The notes under the pieces were generated by a model that saw nothing but the letters and a program-made list of their open reading frames with translations, was not told the DNA's origin and did no database searches. From assembly GCF_009711935.1 (NCBI RefSeq), contig NZ_VIKX01000118.1, positions 1-54,472 on the forward strand: 54,472 bases of DNA, in the 5' to 3' direction. Of the stretch, positions 26,170-34,928 are shown in pieces. A program made the position numbers and the translations under genes. Position 1 is the stretch's first letter, and each line of letters opens with the position of its first letter. The DNA comes from Dolichospermum sp. UHCC 0259. GTDB lineage: Bacteria > Cyanobacteriota > Cyanobacteriia > Cyanobacteriales > Nostocaceae.

Positions 26170-26787
26170 CTATTCCCCATTCCCAGAACTGCTGCCAGTG
26201 GAGATGAGTTCTTTGGGACGTTCTGGTAGGGTTAAAATTGTTTGTTGTAGTTCAGTGGTTGGTACTTGGTCGGGGAGATATTCCCGACGTGCCAAAATAA
26301 TTGCGCCTACCATCGCTATTAGCAAGAGGACGGAAGCTAATTCAAAGGGTAGCAAAAAGTCGCTGAAGAAATGCTCACCAATGACAACGATGGAATTTTG
26401 ACTAACTACGGGATTGGTTGTATAAGCCCAAGGTGTAGCTAATACCATTGTACTTAAAAGCGCAAATAGTCCAAAACTGACTAAAGCTGTAAATACTTTT
26501 CGTAATCCCGCACTAGGCAATGGTGAAAAATCCTGTCTTTTGTTTACCAACATAATGGCAAACAGAATTAAAACGTTAATTGCACCAACATAAATTAGGA
26601 TTTGCGCTGATGCGACAAAATCACCATTTAGCAATAGGTACATTCCCGCCATGCTGATGAATACACCTCCCAGCAAAAAGGCGGAATAAACAATGTTAGA
26701 GAATAGCACTACACCGAGCGCTGTCCCAATCATCATTACACCAAGAATGCCAAGTGATACAGACTGTACTCCTTCTGCTAGATTCAC
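26170..26787 (-). CDS. ndhG: NAD(P)H-plastoquinone oxidoreductase subunit 6
   Basis: NdhG (NuoJ-type) is a five-helix membrane subunit of NDH-1. The 205-residue product starts [16 protein letters not shown] and has the conserved [19 protein letters not shown] segment. The cytoplasmic C-terminal tail ends SSSGNGE, where the last codons run into a heptamer repeat, so the very end of the protein is probably not under tight constraint. Position is third in ndhA-I-G-E. Confidence 0.95.
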   Translation of the reverse strand: MNLAEGVQSVSLGILGVMMIGTALGVVLFSNIVYSAFLLGGVFISMAGMYLLLNGDFVASAQILIYVGAINVLILFAIMLVNKRQDFSPLPSAGLRKVFTALVSFGLFALLSTMVLATPWAYTTNPVVSQNSIVVIGEHFFSDFLLPFELASVLLLIAMVGAIILARREYLPDQVPTTELQQTILTLPERPKELISTGSSSGNGE

Positions 26788-26821
26788 TATTTTCTGTCCT
26801 TATTGATGATTAATAAATGCT

Positions 26822-26903
26822 GACTAGTAATTGGTAATTGGTGATTGGTAATTGGAAAAAATTTTTGATTCCCCATTACCCATTACCTATTACCCATTAC
26901 CAC
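26822..26903. repeat. Paired heptamer tracts between ndhI and ndhG
   Basis: One tract has TTGGTAA/TTGGTGA units (26822-26856). The other has ATTACCC units (26872-26903) and overlaps the last codons and stop of ndhI. The two are partly complementary and could fold into a hairpin in the mRNA. Confidence 0.85.
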
Positions 26904-27474
26904 TTTCTACTAGGTCTTCTGGACGAGAACCTGCACGGGGGGCATCGGCGGGAACTCCGTGAGGGTCCATTACGCCTTTAGGTAGGTAAACAAGTTCGCG
27001 GAGTGGTGTCACCATTGGATCGTTTGTAACTTTATAGGGTAAACGTCCCAGGGCTACGCTATCGTAATTAAGTTCATGGCGATCGTAAGTGGCTAGTTCG
27101 TATTCTTCTGTCATGGATAAACAGTTGGTGGGACAGTATTCCACACAGTTACCGCAGAAGATACAAACTCCAAAGTCAATACTGTAGTGTTTGAGCTTTT
27201 TCTTTTTAGTGCCTTTGTCCATTTCCCAATCAACGACAGGGAGATTAATGGGACAAACACGCACACAGACTTCACAAGCAATACACTTGTCAAATTCATA
27301 GTGAATGCGACCGCGAAATCTTTCACCGGGTATCAATTTTTCGTAGGGATATTGGACGGTGACAGGTCGCCGTCTCATGTGGTCAAAAGTGACGGATAAT
27401 CCTTGACCAATGTAACGACCTGCTTGGACTGCTTCTTTGGCGTAATCACCAACTTGTTTGAGGAATTTTAGCAT
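26890..27474 (-). CDS. ndhI: NAD(P)H-plastoquinone oxidoreductase subunit I, two 4Fe-4S clusters
   Basis: NdhI is the peripheral-arm ferredoxin-like subunit of NDH-1. The 194-residue product has both cluster motifs: [12 protein letters not shown] and [12 protein letters not shown]. The N-terminus is an amphipathic helix that lies on the membrane. The C-terminal tail ([11 protein letters not shown]) ends with codons that belong to a heptamer repeat, which also supplies the stop codon. The gene follows ndhA by 95 bp. Confidence 0.97.
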   Translation of the reverse strand: MLKFLKQVGDYAKEAVQAGRYIGQGLSVTFDHMRRRPVTVQYPYEKLIPGERFRGRIHYEFDKCIACEVCVRVCPINLPVVDWEMDKGTKKKKLKHYSIDFGVCIFCGNCVEYCPTNCLSMTEEYELATYDRHELNYDSVALGRLPYKVTNDPMVTPLRELVYLPKGVMDPHGVPADAPRAGSRPEDLVESGNG

Positions 27475-27482
27475 TTTGTATC

Positions 27483-27578
27483 TCTACTCTTTTAAGGCGA
27501 TAGGTAACAGGTGATTGGGGAAAAGGTGATTGGTGATTGGGAAAACTATTACCTAGTCCCCAATCCCCATTACCCACC
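27483..27578. repeat. Heptamer tracts between ndhA and ndhI
   Basis: GGTGATTGGG-type units at about 27508-27542 and CCCCAATCCCCATTACCC at 27559-27576 run up to the ndhA stop. They are partly complementary. Confidence 0.75.
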
Positions 27579-28688
27579 GAAGGCGACGGGAAAGGCTAGT
27601 TTGAAGGCGGCGGTTAATAGGAGATTTACCAAGCCTATTGGTAAGAGAAATTTCCATCCTAAGTCTAGCAATTGGTCAATCCGTACTCGTGGTACTGTCC
27701 AACGAATGAGGATGGCAAGAAATACTAGTAAGTAGGCTTTAATGACGGTCATGGTAATGCCTATGACCGCTGTGACTACCTGAATGGCTGGGTCACTTTC
27801 GCTGACTCCTAACCAACCAGTGATCATCTCAAGGGGGATAGGACAATGCCAACCACCAAGGTATAAAATTGCTACTAATAGGGCAGAAAGTACAAGGTTG
27901 ATGTAGGAACTGAGGTAAAAGAGGGCGAATTTCATGCCTGAATATTCGGTCTGATACCCTGCTACTAGTTCTTCTTCGGCTTCTGGTAAGTCAAAGGGTA
28001 GGCGCTCGCATTCTGCTAGGGCGGCTATCCAAAAGATCACGAAACCTAATGGTTGTCGCCAAATGTTCCAGCCGAGAATGCCAAAGTTGGATTGCTGATT
28101 CACGATGTCAACGGTGCTAAGACTATTGGACATCATGGCGATCGCTAGTACACTCAGAGCTAAGGGAATTTCATAACTGATGGACTGCGCTGCTGCCCGC
28201 AACCCTCCCAACAAGGCGTATTTATTATTAGAGGCATAACCTGCCATTAATAACCCAATGGGCTGAATACTGGATAATGCAATCCATAAAAACACGCCCA
28301 TGCCGACGTTAGCAATAATGATATTCTGTCCAAATGGCACAATTAAATAGGACAGAAATACTGGCAAAACGACAATAATTGGTCCGATGGTAAATAGCCA
28401 AGGATCTGCTTTGACGGGGATGATATCTTCCTTGAATACCAGTTTCAGACCATCTGCTACAGGCACTAATAATCCGAATGGTCCTTGGTATTCAGGCCCA
28501 ATCCGTTGCTGTGCTGCCGCCGAAATTTTCCGTTCTAGCCATGTGGCAACTAGAACGCCTACTGTAGCCCCAATGAGCATCAGTACCATTGGTAATGGCA
28601 TCCATAGGGCTTTGGCTGCTCCTGGAGGTACGCCTAAGTCCTTGACAGATTGAATAAAAGTTCCTTGAAGGTCAATTCCTGGATTCAT
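27570..28688 (-). CDS. ndhA: NAD(P)H-plastoquinone oxidoreductase subunit 1
   Basis: NdhA (NuoH-type) is the eight-helix subunit that forms the quinone pocket of NDH-1. The 372-residue product has [32 protein letters not shown] and the acidic loop [18 protein letters not shown] with its conserved glutamates. Length is normal. It is the first gene of the operon ndhA-ndhI-ndhG-ndhE-nadK. The C-terminal GG and stop again abut a heptamer repeat. Confidence 0.97.
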   Translation of the reverse strand: MNPGIDLQGTFIQSVKDLGVPPGAAKALWMPLPMVLMLIGATVGVLVATWLERKISAAAQQRIGPEYQGPFGLLVPVADGLKLVFKEDIIPVKADPWLFTIGPIIVVLPVFLSYLIVPFGQNIIIANVGMGVFLWIALSSIQPIGLLMAGYASNNKYALLGGLRAAAQSISYEIPLALSVLAIAMMSNSLSTVDIVNQQSNFGILGWNIWRQPLGFVIFWIAALAECERLPFDLPEAEEELVAGYQTEYSGMKFALFYLSSYINLVLSALLVAILYLGGWHCPIPLEMITGWLGVSESDPAIQVVTAVIGITMTVIKAYLLVFLAILIRWTVPRVRIDQLLDLGWKFLLPIGLVNLLLTAAFKLAFPVAFGG

Positions 28689-29162
28689 GTTTGCTGCTCT
28701 TTAAGTCAACGTTCTGATGAACGATGAAGGATGAAATTACTTCCATCTTCATCTTTTGTCCTTCAGCTTTAGTAATAATCTCTGCTGAGATGATGCTCGA
28801 TTGCAGTTCCATACCTTTGCCAAGTCATGAGTTTAGTATATCCTTGGATGGTTTTCTCCATGAAACTCCACAAGACAACTTCTACTTATGGTTGGGATTG
28901 GGAATTGATGATTGGTAAGTGGGGAAAAGTTGAGCCAGTAAGTCATCAGACAAGACAAATTAGCCGCTTCCAGGTTGGCAACGGTTATCTATTGTATCCA
29001 AATTGTCTAATTTTTTGCCCTGGGCGGCTGTTGTAAATTTGTCAATGGGAGGAAGTTGTGATTTTGGACTACAAGCCTCGATGGCAGATATGACAGTTAT
29101 CAATCTGTCCATCGGAGGACTTGAATTGAACATCCAAAATCTAGAGTTGAGTGGTTTGTTAG
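28689..29162. other. Gene-free region between ndhA and gltA
   Basis: This 474-bp region should hold the promoter of the ndhA operon. Two overlapping plus-strand open frames (about 28827-29036 and 29003-29221) have no recognisable family or ribosome binding site, and the second runs into gltA on the other strand, so I do not call them genes. Confidence 0.5.
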
Positions 29163-30299
29163 TTAACGTTGGTCAATGGGAGTGTAAGCGACTTCGTGAC
29201 GACCGTTGTAAACTTGGGTAGGACGGAAAATCCGGTTTTCTACCAGTTGTTCTTTCCAGTGTGCTAACCAACCAGCTACACGAGCGATCGCAAATACTGG
29301 TGTAAACAAGTCCGTAGGAATTCCCATCTTCCTATACACTAAACCGGAATAAAAGTCAACATTAGGATAAATCCCTTTGCCACCCAGTTTTTCCGAAACT
29401 ACCCGTTCCATTTCTACGGCAATTTCATAGTATTCGTCATAGCCAAATTTCTCAAACAACTGCTCTGCCAAGCCTTGTAAGATTGTAGCGCGGGGATCTT
29501 TGACTTTGTAGACACGATGCCCAAAGCCCATAATTTTAGCTTTGCGTTTGAGAAGATCATCCACATAAGGGACAACATTCTCTACAGAACCGATTGCTTC
29601 CAACATCTGAATTACTTCTTCATTCGCCCCACCATGCAATGGACCGCCTAAAGTACCCACCGCACTAGCAACGACAGCATAGGGATCAGTCAATGTAGAA
29701 GCTGTGACTCTTGCACTAAAGGTAGAAGCATTCATTGTATGCTCAACATGAAGAATTAAGCAGATATCAAAGATTTTGGCTGCTAAAGGATCAGGTTCTT
29801 TCTCGTTGAGCATATACAGGAAGTTAGCCGCATAGCCTAAATCATCTCTAGGCTTAACTGGGTCATTACCTTCTCGCATTAACTGGAATGCTGCCACCAT
29901 TGTGGGAATGGTCGCTATTAAACGAACAGCCGCAGTCCGAATATAGACCGGATTATGTAAATCCCGACGAGAATAGAATAAACCTAAAGCAGCAGCCGAG
30001 GCTTGAAGCGCATCCATCGGATGACCGCTTTCAGGGAAACATTTCATCATGTCCCGAATGCGGTATTTGATGCGTCTGTGGAAGAGAACTTCATGCTCAA
30101 ATGCTTTTAGTTCTTCCTCGTTTGGTAATTCGCCCCAAATTAACAGATATGCAGTTTCTAGGAATGTACTTTTTTCGGCTAATTCCTCAATCCTGATACC
30201 ACGATATTCTAGAATTCCTTTCTGCCCGTCTACATAACTAATACTCGACTGGGCTGCGGGAATGCCTTCTAAACCAGGCTTGTATTCGCATACCGTCAT
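29163..30299 (-). CDS. gltA: Citrate synthase
   Basis: GltA condenses oxaloacetate and acetyl-CoA; in this organism it feeds 2-oxoglutarate for nitrogen assimilation. The 378-residue product is of the short bacterial class. The active-site regions are ILHVEHTMNASTFSAR, GGPLHGGANEEVIQML and GFGHRVYKVKDPRA, and the C-terminal aspartate region is YPNVDFYSGLVYRKMG. The N-terminus (GLEGIPAAQSSISYVDGQKG) is complete. It stands alone in its orientation, 87 bp after sixA's end. Confidence 0.97.
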   Translation of the reverse strand: MTVCEYKPGLEGIPAAQSSISYVDGQKGILEYRGIRIEELAEKSTFLETAYLLIWGELPNEEELKAFEHEVLFHRRIKYRIRDMMKCFPESGHPMDALQASAAALGLFYSRRDLHNPVYIRTAAVRLIATIPTMVAAFQLMREGNDPVKPRDDLGYAANFLYMLNEKEPDPLAAKIFDICLILHVEHTMNASTFSARVTASTLTDPYAVVASAVGTLGGPLHGGANEEVIQMLEAIGSVENVVPYVDDLLKRKAKIMGFGHRVYKVKDPRATILQGLAEQLFEKFGYDEYYEIAVEMERVVSEKLGGKGIYPNVDFYSGLVYRKMGIPTDLFTPVFAIARVAGWLAHWKEQLVENRIFRPTQVYNGRHEVAYTPIDQR

Positions 30300-30386
30300 G
30301 GCAACACCATTTACTTTGTAAAATATCTGCTCACGCTAACTCACCAGAGACTATTTTCACCACAATAATTGCAGATGCAACAACTA

Positions 30387-30881
30387 TTACAGCAGGTACT
30401 TGGGTGGTGTCAACCAAAACATTTGACTACGACCCCAAGCTGAACCATCATCTGGTAGTTTTATTCCCATCATACCTGCTTTTTTGAGGATGAGGCTCTC
30501 TTTTGCTTCTCCCCACAGGAGAATTTCTGCCCAATGGCTTAAACTAGGCTCATGACCGACTAATGCTAGTTTAGTTTTCTGGGGATATTTTCTGGGTTGA
30601 AGCCATTCTTGCCACCAATTTTGAATATTACCATCGAAGCTAAGATGATCTGATGTTTCTAATTGGGAACTCAGTCCAGCCGCAATGAGTATTTCTGCTG
30701 TTTGATAAGCGCGAATTAGGGGACTGGAGAGAATGAGATCAAAGTGTAATTCTAGCTTTGCTAATCTTTGGGCTACTTTCTCGGTTTTTTGTCTTCCTTC
30801 TGGGGTGAGTTGTCGTTCTTCGTCTTTTAGTTGCGGTTGATGTTCTTCGGCGATACCATGACGGATTAAGTATAGTTCCAT
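30387..30881 (-). CDS. sixA: SixA-type phosphohistidine phosphatase
   Basis: SixA removes phosphate from histidine phosphotransfer domains. The 164-residue product has the catalytic RHG motif at the N-terminus (LYLIRHGIAEEH), the SSPLIRAYQTAEIL segment and the second histidine in LALVGHEPSLSHWAE. It lacks the longer insertions of phosphoglycerate mutases. The same-strand gltA follows, though a functional link is not obvious. Confidence 0.9.
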   Translation of the reverse strand: MELYLIRHGIAEEHQPQLKDEERQLTPEGRQKTEKVAQRLAKLELHFDLILSSPLIRAYQTAEILIAAGLSSQLETSDHLSFDGNIQNWWQEWLQPRKYPQKTKLALVGHEPSLSHWAEILLWGEAKESLILKKAGMMGIKLPDDGSAWGRSQMFWLTPPKYLL

Positions 30882-31006
30882 GTTTTTAGTTGGGTTTTTT
30901 TATATTATTTTTGTTTCGCGCAGAGACGCAAAGAAGCAAAGGCGCAAAGAAGAGGGTAAAATTAGTAATTTCATATTAATATCTATATCAAAAGAATCTA
31001 TATCTC

Positions 31007-32233
31007 TCATATTTTAGCCTTTGCTAATAATCCATATAACATTTCAATCCGTTTGTAATTAACTATATCAATAATAGTTACTTTTTTAGATTGAACTTCA
31101 AAAATGATTCGATATATGCCTACTTTCGCAATAAAATCATTATCTGGGCTTGAATTCAGATTAGAAACTTCAATTTCTGAACAATCAGGAAAGTTTTCTA
31201 GACAACTAATAGCATAACTAATCTTTTCTTTTTCTTGAGTTGGTAAAGCATCAAGTGCTATTTGTGCGTTATCATCTAAAACTATTTCATTTTTGTTTAG
31301 CTGTTGATTTTTAGATTCAGTAGAAAGATCGCAAGACTCATAAATTAAGTGTTGAAAATCATTGAAATTATTAGTTAATCCTTCTTGTTCCGAAATCTCC
31401 TTAATAACTGCTAATATTCTATCCTTGGTTTCTATTGGTACGTCATTTAAGTTAGAAGCAACTATTTCCATAACTTTATGATATTCCTGTCGTGCAGTTT
31501 CAATATTTTCTTTCATACTAGCCACTGTTTTGCTTAAAAGGCTTCTATGTATGGCAGGAATCCATTCATCCAATAACTCAACAATCAACATTAAAAACTT
31601 ACCTAAAACCTCTGAATCTAGCTTCTGAATATAACCGTGAGCCAGACGATTGCGCTTTTCAAAATAAGCTTGAACAATATCAAATTCAGAAATTGATAAC
31701 TCTCCCAAAGAGTACATTGATCTTAGCAATCTTATGACTGGTAAACGTTCAACAGGAATTGATACATCAACTGCTCTTTTTCTTAATGCTCCCTCAAAAA
31801 CACTCCAGAGAAAAAGAAAAGCAGGTTCAATATTATTATTATTCTCAATAAGCTTGCTAACTTGACTAAAATAGCTGATTAGTTCTTCCCAAGAAGGTAG
31901 TTCTTCCGATGTTCCAGGTAATGATTCGGCTTCTATATCTTCAAGTGTCACTAATAAAAAACGCCAGCCCGGATGTCTACTAATTTCTTCCGCTACAGAT
32001 TGTAAACGCTCAACTGAAACTGGATGAATACTGGTTTTTATTTCAATTATTAAACCTATTAAACTAGATTCATTTTCATTCTTCGTAGCAAGAATATCGG
32101 GTTGATAATTATCCAAATCAAACGGTAATTGATCTGCTTTCGGGTTTTGTATAACAGTAAATCCTTGATCACGATACTTCTTGATCAAAGATTCAACTTT
32201 TTCATCATGTAAACTTTTAGTATTGTCTATCAT
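31007..32233 (-). CDS. Three-part PD-(D/E)xK / HEPN-like / RelE-like protein, candidate defence effector
   Basis: I do not recognise a named family for the full 408-residue protein, but three parts are visible. Residues 1-105 resemble a restriction-endonuclease fold: PD at 45-46 and ExK at 64-66 (LIIEIKTS), followed by FLLVTLED. Residues 130-230 are helical and contain RNRLAHG at 194-200, an R-x4-H motif as in HEPN ribonucleases. Residues 317-400 resemble a RelE/ParE toxin: DALPTQEKEKISYAISCLE and GIYRIIFEVQSKKVTIIDIV. The ATG overlaps the stop of the upstream RusA-like gene (ATGA), so the two are coupled. The codon use is AT-rich. The role is inferred; a phage-defence or DNA-processing module is likely. 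Confidence 0.75.
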   Translation of the reverse strand: MIDNTKSLHDEKVESLIKKYRDQGFTVIQNPKADQLPFDLDNYQPDILATKNENESSLIGLIIEIKTSIHPVSVERLQSVAEEISRHPGWRFLLVTLEDIEAESLPGTSEELPSWEELISYFSQVSKLIENNNNIEPAFLFLWSVFEGALRKRAVDVSIPVERLPVIRLLRSMYSLGELSISEFDIVQAYFEKRNRLAHGYIQKLDSEVLGKFLMLIVELLDEWIPAIHRSLLSKTVASMKENIETARQEYHKVMEIVASNLNDVPIETKDRILAVIKEISEQEGLTNNFNDFQHLIYESCDLSTESKNQQLNKNEIVLDDNAQIALDALPTQEKEKISYAISCLENFPDCSEIEVSNLNSSPDNDFIAKVGIYRIIFEVQSKKVTIIDIVNYKRIEMLYGLLAKAKI

Positions 32234-32655
32234 AAGTATTTTTCCAATGTTTGAGATTCACTTACTTTGACATAAACACACTCTTCGCCAATGATGACAC
32301 CTTCCTGTAATAATAAAGGTAAATTTGTTATATCAATTGGCTCAGATAAAAACCGACGATGACTCTCTACATCTGATATTAGTCCATCATCTTCATAAAC
32401 TAACTCATTGAGTGCATCCTGAATGGGTTTAATAATGTTATCGGTGTCAAGTAGATTCGGATCACCATAATTATCACCACAAAGATAAATTAGCGTTAAC
32501 TGTAAATTAGCATCTTTAATTGGACTGCTACCCGTCCAAACCTTTTGGGCTTCAGAATGCACAAAATTTATCCATTCTCGACGGTTTATTTTGTTCCGTG
32601 TTTGGTTTGAAACAGGCCGCTTGCGAATGAGAAGTTCAAAATATATTATTGACAT
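32230..32655 (-). CDS. RusA-like Holliday junction resolvase family nuclease
   Basis: The 141-residue product has the RusA motif LDTDNIIKPIQDALNELVY followed by EDDGLISD. The aspartates D70 and D72, K76, and the later D89/D90 fall where the E. coli RusA catalytic residues lie (D70, D72, D91, K76). RusA proteins cut four-way DNA junctions as dimers and are often phage-derived. Here the gene is coupled by a 4-base overlap to the three-part nuclease/toxin gene, an unusual partner. The gene could instead be a diverged RusA fold with another role. Confidence 0.8.
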   Translation of the reverse strand: MSIIYFELLIRKRPVSNQTRNKINRREWINFVHSEAQKVWTGSSPIKDANLQLTLIYLCGDNYGDPNLLDTDNIIKPIQDALNELVYEDDGLISDVESHRRFLSEPIDITNLPLLLQEGVIIGEECVYVKVSESQTLEKYL

Positions 32656-32997
32656 TCCCAGTCCATCTCTTGATTATAACTTAATAAACTTACAGCACTT
32701 TCCACCACTTACTCCTCAAGTCTTGGGTGTATCTCAAAATTGTACTAAATTTATACCTGTTTCTTTGACTATATAGTTTCAAAAATAAATCAAATAAGTC
32801 GAGTTGATAGCCGTACTGTATAGCTAGAGTATCAACAATAACGATAGAGATGAGCTTATCCCTATAGTTGATCATTTGGCTAAATCTGTATTGAAAATTA
32901 TCTGAAAATGAAATATTCAACTCATCATGGCGATCGCCTAACTTGTACAATAAAAGATAGATTGTTGCGAATTGTATAGTTAAGGATTATAGCTGTC
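32656..32997. other. Gap upstream of the RusA-like gene
   Basis: This 342-bp gap holds the divergent promoters of the RusA operon (minus) and the ABC ATPase gene (plus) and one HIP1 octamer (GCGATCGC). An 86-residue minus-strand frame at 32690-32950 runs in the same direction as the RusA gene but has only a TTG start and no recognisable features; I regard it as unproven. Confidence 0.45.
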
Positions 32998-34017
32998 ATG
33001 ACTGCCGCTGTTTTAATCGAAAATCTTAAAAAAAGCTACGGTAATGTAGTCGCAGTCCAGGATGTTTCCTTTCAAGTCCAACCTGGAGAAATTTTTGGGT
33101 TACTTGGACCTAACGGGGCTGGGAAAACGACCACTCTCCGGGCTTTATGTACCCTAACAACGCCTGATACTGGGAAAATTGAAGTTTCTGGCATTTCTGT
33201 CTTAAATCACCCCAAATTGGCTAGGCAAAAGCTGGGTTATGTAGCCCAAGAAGTAGCTTTGGATAAGGTGCTAACTGGACGGGAGTTACTACAATTACAA
33301 GCGGCGCTGTATCACCTTCCTGGTGCGGTGATTAAACAGCGAATTAATACTATTTTGGATTTGCTGGGGTTACAAGAATACGCAGATAAAAAAACTGGCA
33401 CTTATTCCGGTGGTTTACGCAAACGGCTAGATTTAGCGGCTGGTTTACTTCATGCGCCGGATGTGTTGGTATTAGATGAACCAACGGTAGGATTGGATAT
33501 TGAAAGCCGGGTTGTAGTTTGGGAGTTCTTGCGGCAATTACGGACTGGGGGAACTACTGTGGTAATTACTAGCCATTATTTAGAAGAAGTTGACGCTTTA
33601 GCTGACAGAGTGGCAATTATTGATAGAGGTTTGGTTATTGCTAATGGTACACCTTCTCAGTTAAAAGATCAGGTGGGGGGCGATCGCATCACTTTAAGAA
33701 TCCGTGAATTTTCACCTCCAGAAGAAGCCGAAACCGCCAAAAACCTGTTAGCAGCTTTACCTTTTGTCCAAGAAATCATCATCAACAGCGCCCAAGGTAA
33801 CTCTCTAAATTTAGTAGTTACTCCGCAAAATGACGTTTTGATGACAATTCAACAAGCATTAAATAATGCCAATTTACCAATTTTTGGCATCGCTCAATCT
33901 CGTCCTAGTTTAGATGATGTTTACCTCGCAGCCACCGGAAAAACCTTAATGGATGCCGAATTAGCCGCTGTAGCCAATCGTGATCCTAAAGCTGAGAAAA
34001 AGCAAAATATGAGATAA
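32998..34017 (+). CDS. ABC transporter ATPase, DrrA/CcmA type, without adjacent permease
   Basis: The 339-residue product has Walker A GLLGPNGAGKTTT, Q-loop VAQE, signature YSGGLRKRLDLA, Walker B VLVLDEPTVGLD and H-loop ITSHYLEE. The C-terminal extension after residue 230 is typical of drug-export ATPases of the DrrA group, which pair with an ABC-2 permease. No permease gene lies next to it; the following gene is a cheW, 354 bp away. The partner must be elsewhere. The substrate is unknown. Confidence 0.88.
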   Translation: MTAAVLIENLKKSYGNVVAVQDVSFQVQPGEIFGLLGPNGAGKTTTLRALCTLTTPDTGKIEVSGISVLNHPKLARQKLGYVAQEVALDKVLTGRELLQLQAALYHLPGAVIKQRINTILDLLGLQEYADKKTGTYSGGLRKRLDLAAGLLHAPDVLVLDEPTVGLDIESRVVVWEFLRQLRTGGTTVVITSHYLEEVDALADRVAIIDRGLVIANGTPSQLKDQVGGDRITLRIREFSPPEEAETAKNLLAALPFVQEIIINSAQGNSLNLVVTPQNDVLMTIQQALNNANLPIFGIAQSRPSLDDVYLAATGKTLMDAELAAVANRDPKAEKKQNMR

Positions 34018-34371
34018 AGAAAAGTGCAAAAGTAGGGTGTGTTAGCGACAGCGTAACGCACCATTCCAGGTTATTAAATTTGCGTTCCTAACTGTAATTG
34101 GTGTTATCGCAGTGGAAGAAGCTGTAAAAAAAGGCTGTTAGTGAAATATCTTGAGATCGGAATGTGTAAATTTGTAGTGACAGTAATTATAACAGTAGTA
34201 AAGCATTTAAACTCTGCCCTTAAATTTAGTGCCTACTGTATACTTGGCACAGATGAAGAGATGGAGAAATTACTGGACTGGAATGATAATTAAGGTAGTA
34301 TGAGAGAAAGTTATGGAAACTTATGGCTATCCCATAAAACAACAATAAATTGATCTTAATTATACTTACTC
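34018..34371. other. Gene-free region upstream of the chemosensory operon
   Basis: It includes the dispersed inverted repeat GGTGTGTTA-n9-TAACGCACC at about 34035-34061, a type common in cyanobacterial genomes. The remainder probably contains the operon promoter; no specific site was assigned. Confidence 0.5.
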
Positions 34372-34869
34372 ATGAAAAAGTTGCAAATTGACTTTAACCA
34401 TCAAGCCATACATAACAGCCGAGAAGATGGCTATCTCAAATTTCAACTTAATCAACAAACGGGTGCGGTTTTATCCATTGCTCATACGCAGGAAGCAATT
34501 ATTGTACCTGTGACATCAGTTACAGCTATTCCGAATATGCCTGCGTGTATATTAGGATTGATGAATTGGCGTAGTCATATAATTTGGGTAGTTGATTTAC
34601 CAAAGATGTTTAATCTGGAATGTCTTGATCATCGGTTGCGTCAGTATAATATTATTGTTATTCAAATAGAATCAATGATTTTAGGTTTAGTTGTTCAAGA
34701 AATTAAAGGTACAACCAAGTTTATTGCTGATGATATCCGTTCTCCTGTGGGACAGGTAGCATCTAGTTTAGTACCGTACTTATCTGGTTGTGTGGTGCAA
34801 CAAGAAGAAATTTTATTGGTATTAAATGCAGTACATATTTTAAGTTCAGAGGTTCTTGGTATTAACTAA
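34372..34869 (+). CDS. CheW-like adaptor (PilI/HmpC-like)
   Basis: CheW adaptors connect chemoreceptors to the CheA kinase. The 165-residue product covers one CheW domain: IIVPVTSVTAIPNMPACILGLMNWRSHIIWVVDL is spread over residues 42-77, with QYNIIVIQIES and LGLVVQEIKG following. It is the first gene of a three-gene operon with an MCP and a CheA. In cyanobacteria such operons control type IV pilus phototaxis or hormogonium motility (pil/hmp loci). Confidence 0.9.
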   Translation: MKKLQIDFNHQAIHNSREDGYLKFQLNQQTGAVLSIAHTQEAIIVPVTSVTAIPNMPACILGLMNWRSHIIWVVDLPKMFNLECLDHRLRQYNIIVIQIESMILGLVVQEIKGTTKFIADDIRSPVGQVASSLVPYLSGCVVQQEEILLVLNAVHILSSEVLGIN

Positions 34870-34928
34870 TAATTAATACTCAAAGAAAGTGGTAATTTTT
34901 TATTTTATAGATGTGGTGTGAGGAGTAT

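Noticed and set aside
28827-29221. Two overlapping plus-strand frames between ndhA and gltA
   Set aside because: No ribosome binding site or family was found, and the second runs antisense into gltA.
32690-32950. An 86-residue minus-strand frame just upstream of the RusA-like gene
   Set aside because: It has the same direction and a 34-bp gap, which is suggestive, but it has only a TTG start, no Shine-Dalgarno sequence, a HIP1 octamer at its start and no recognisable motif.
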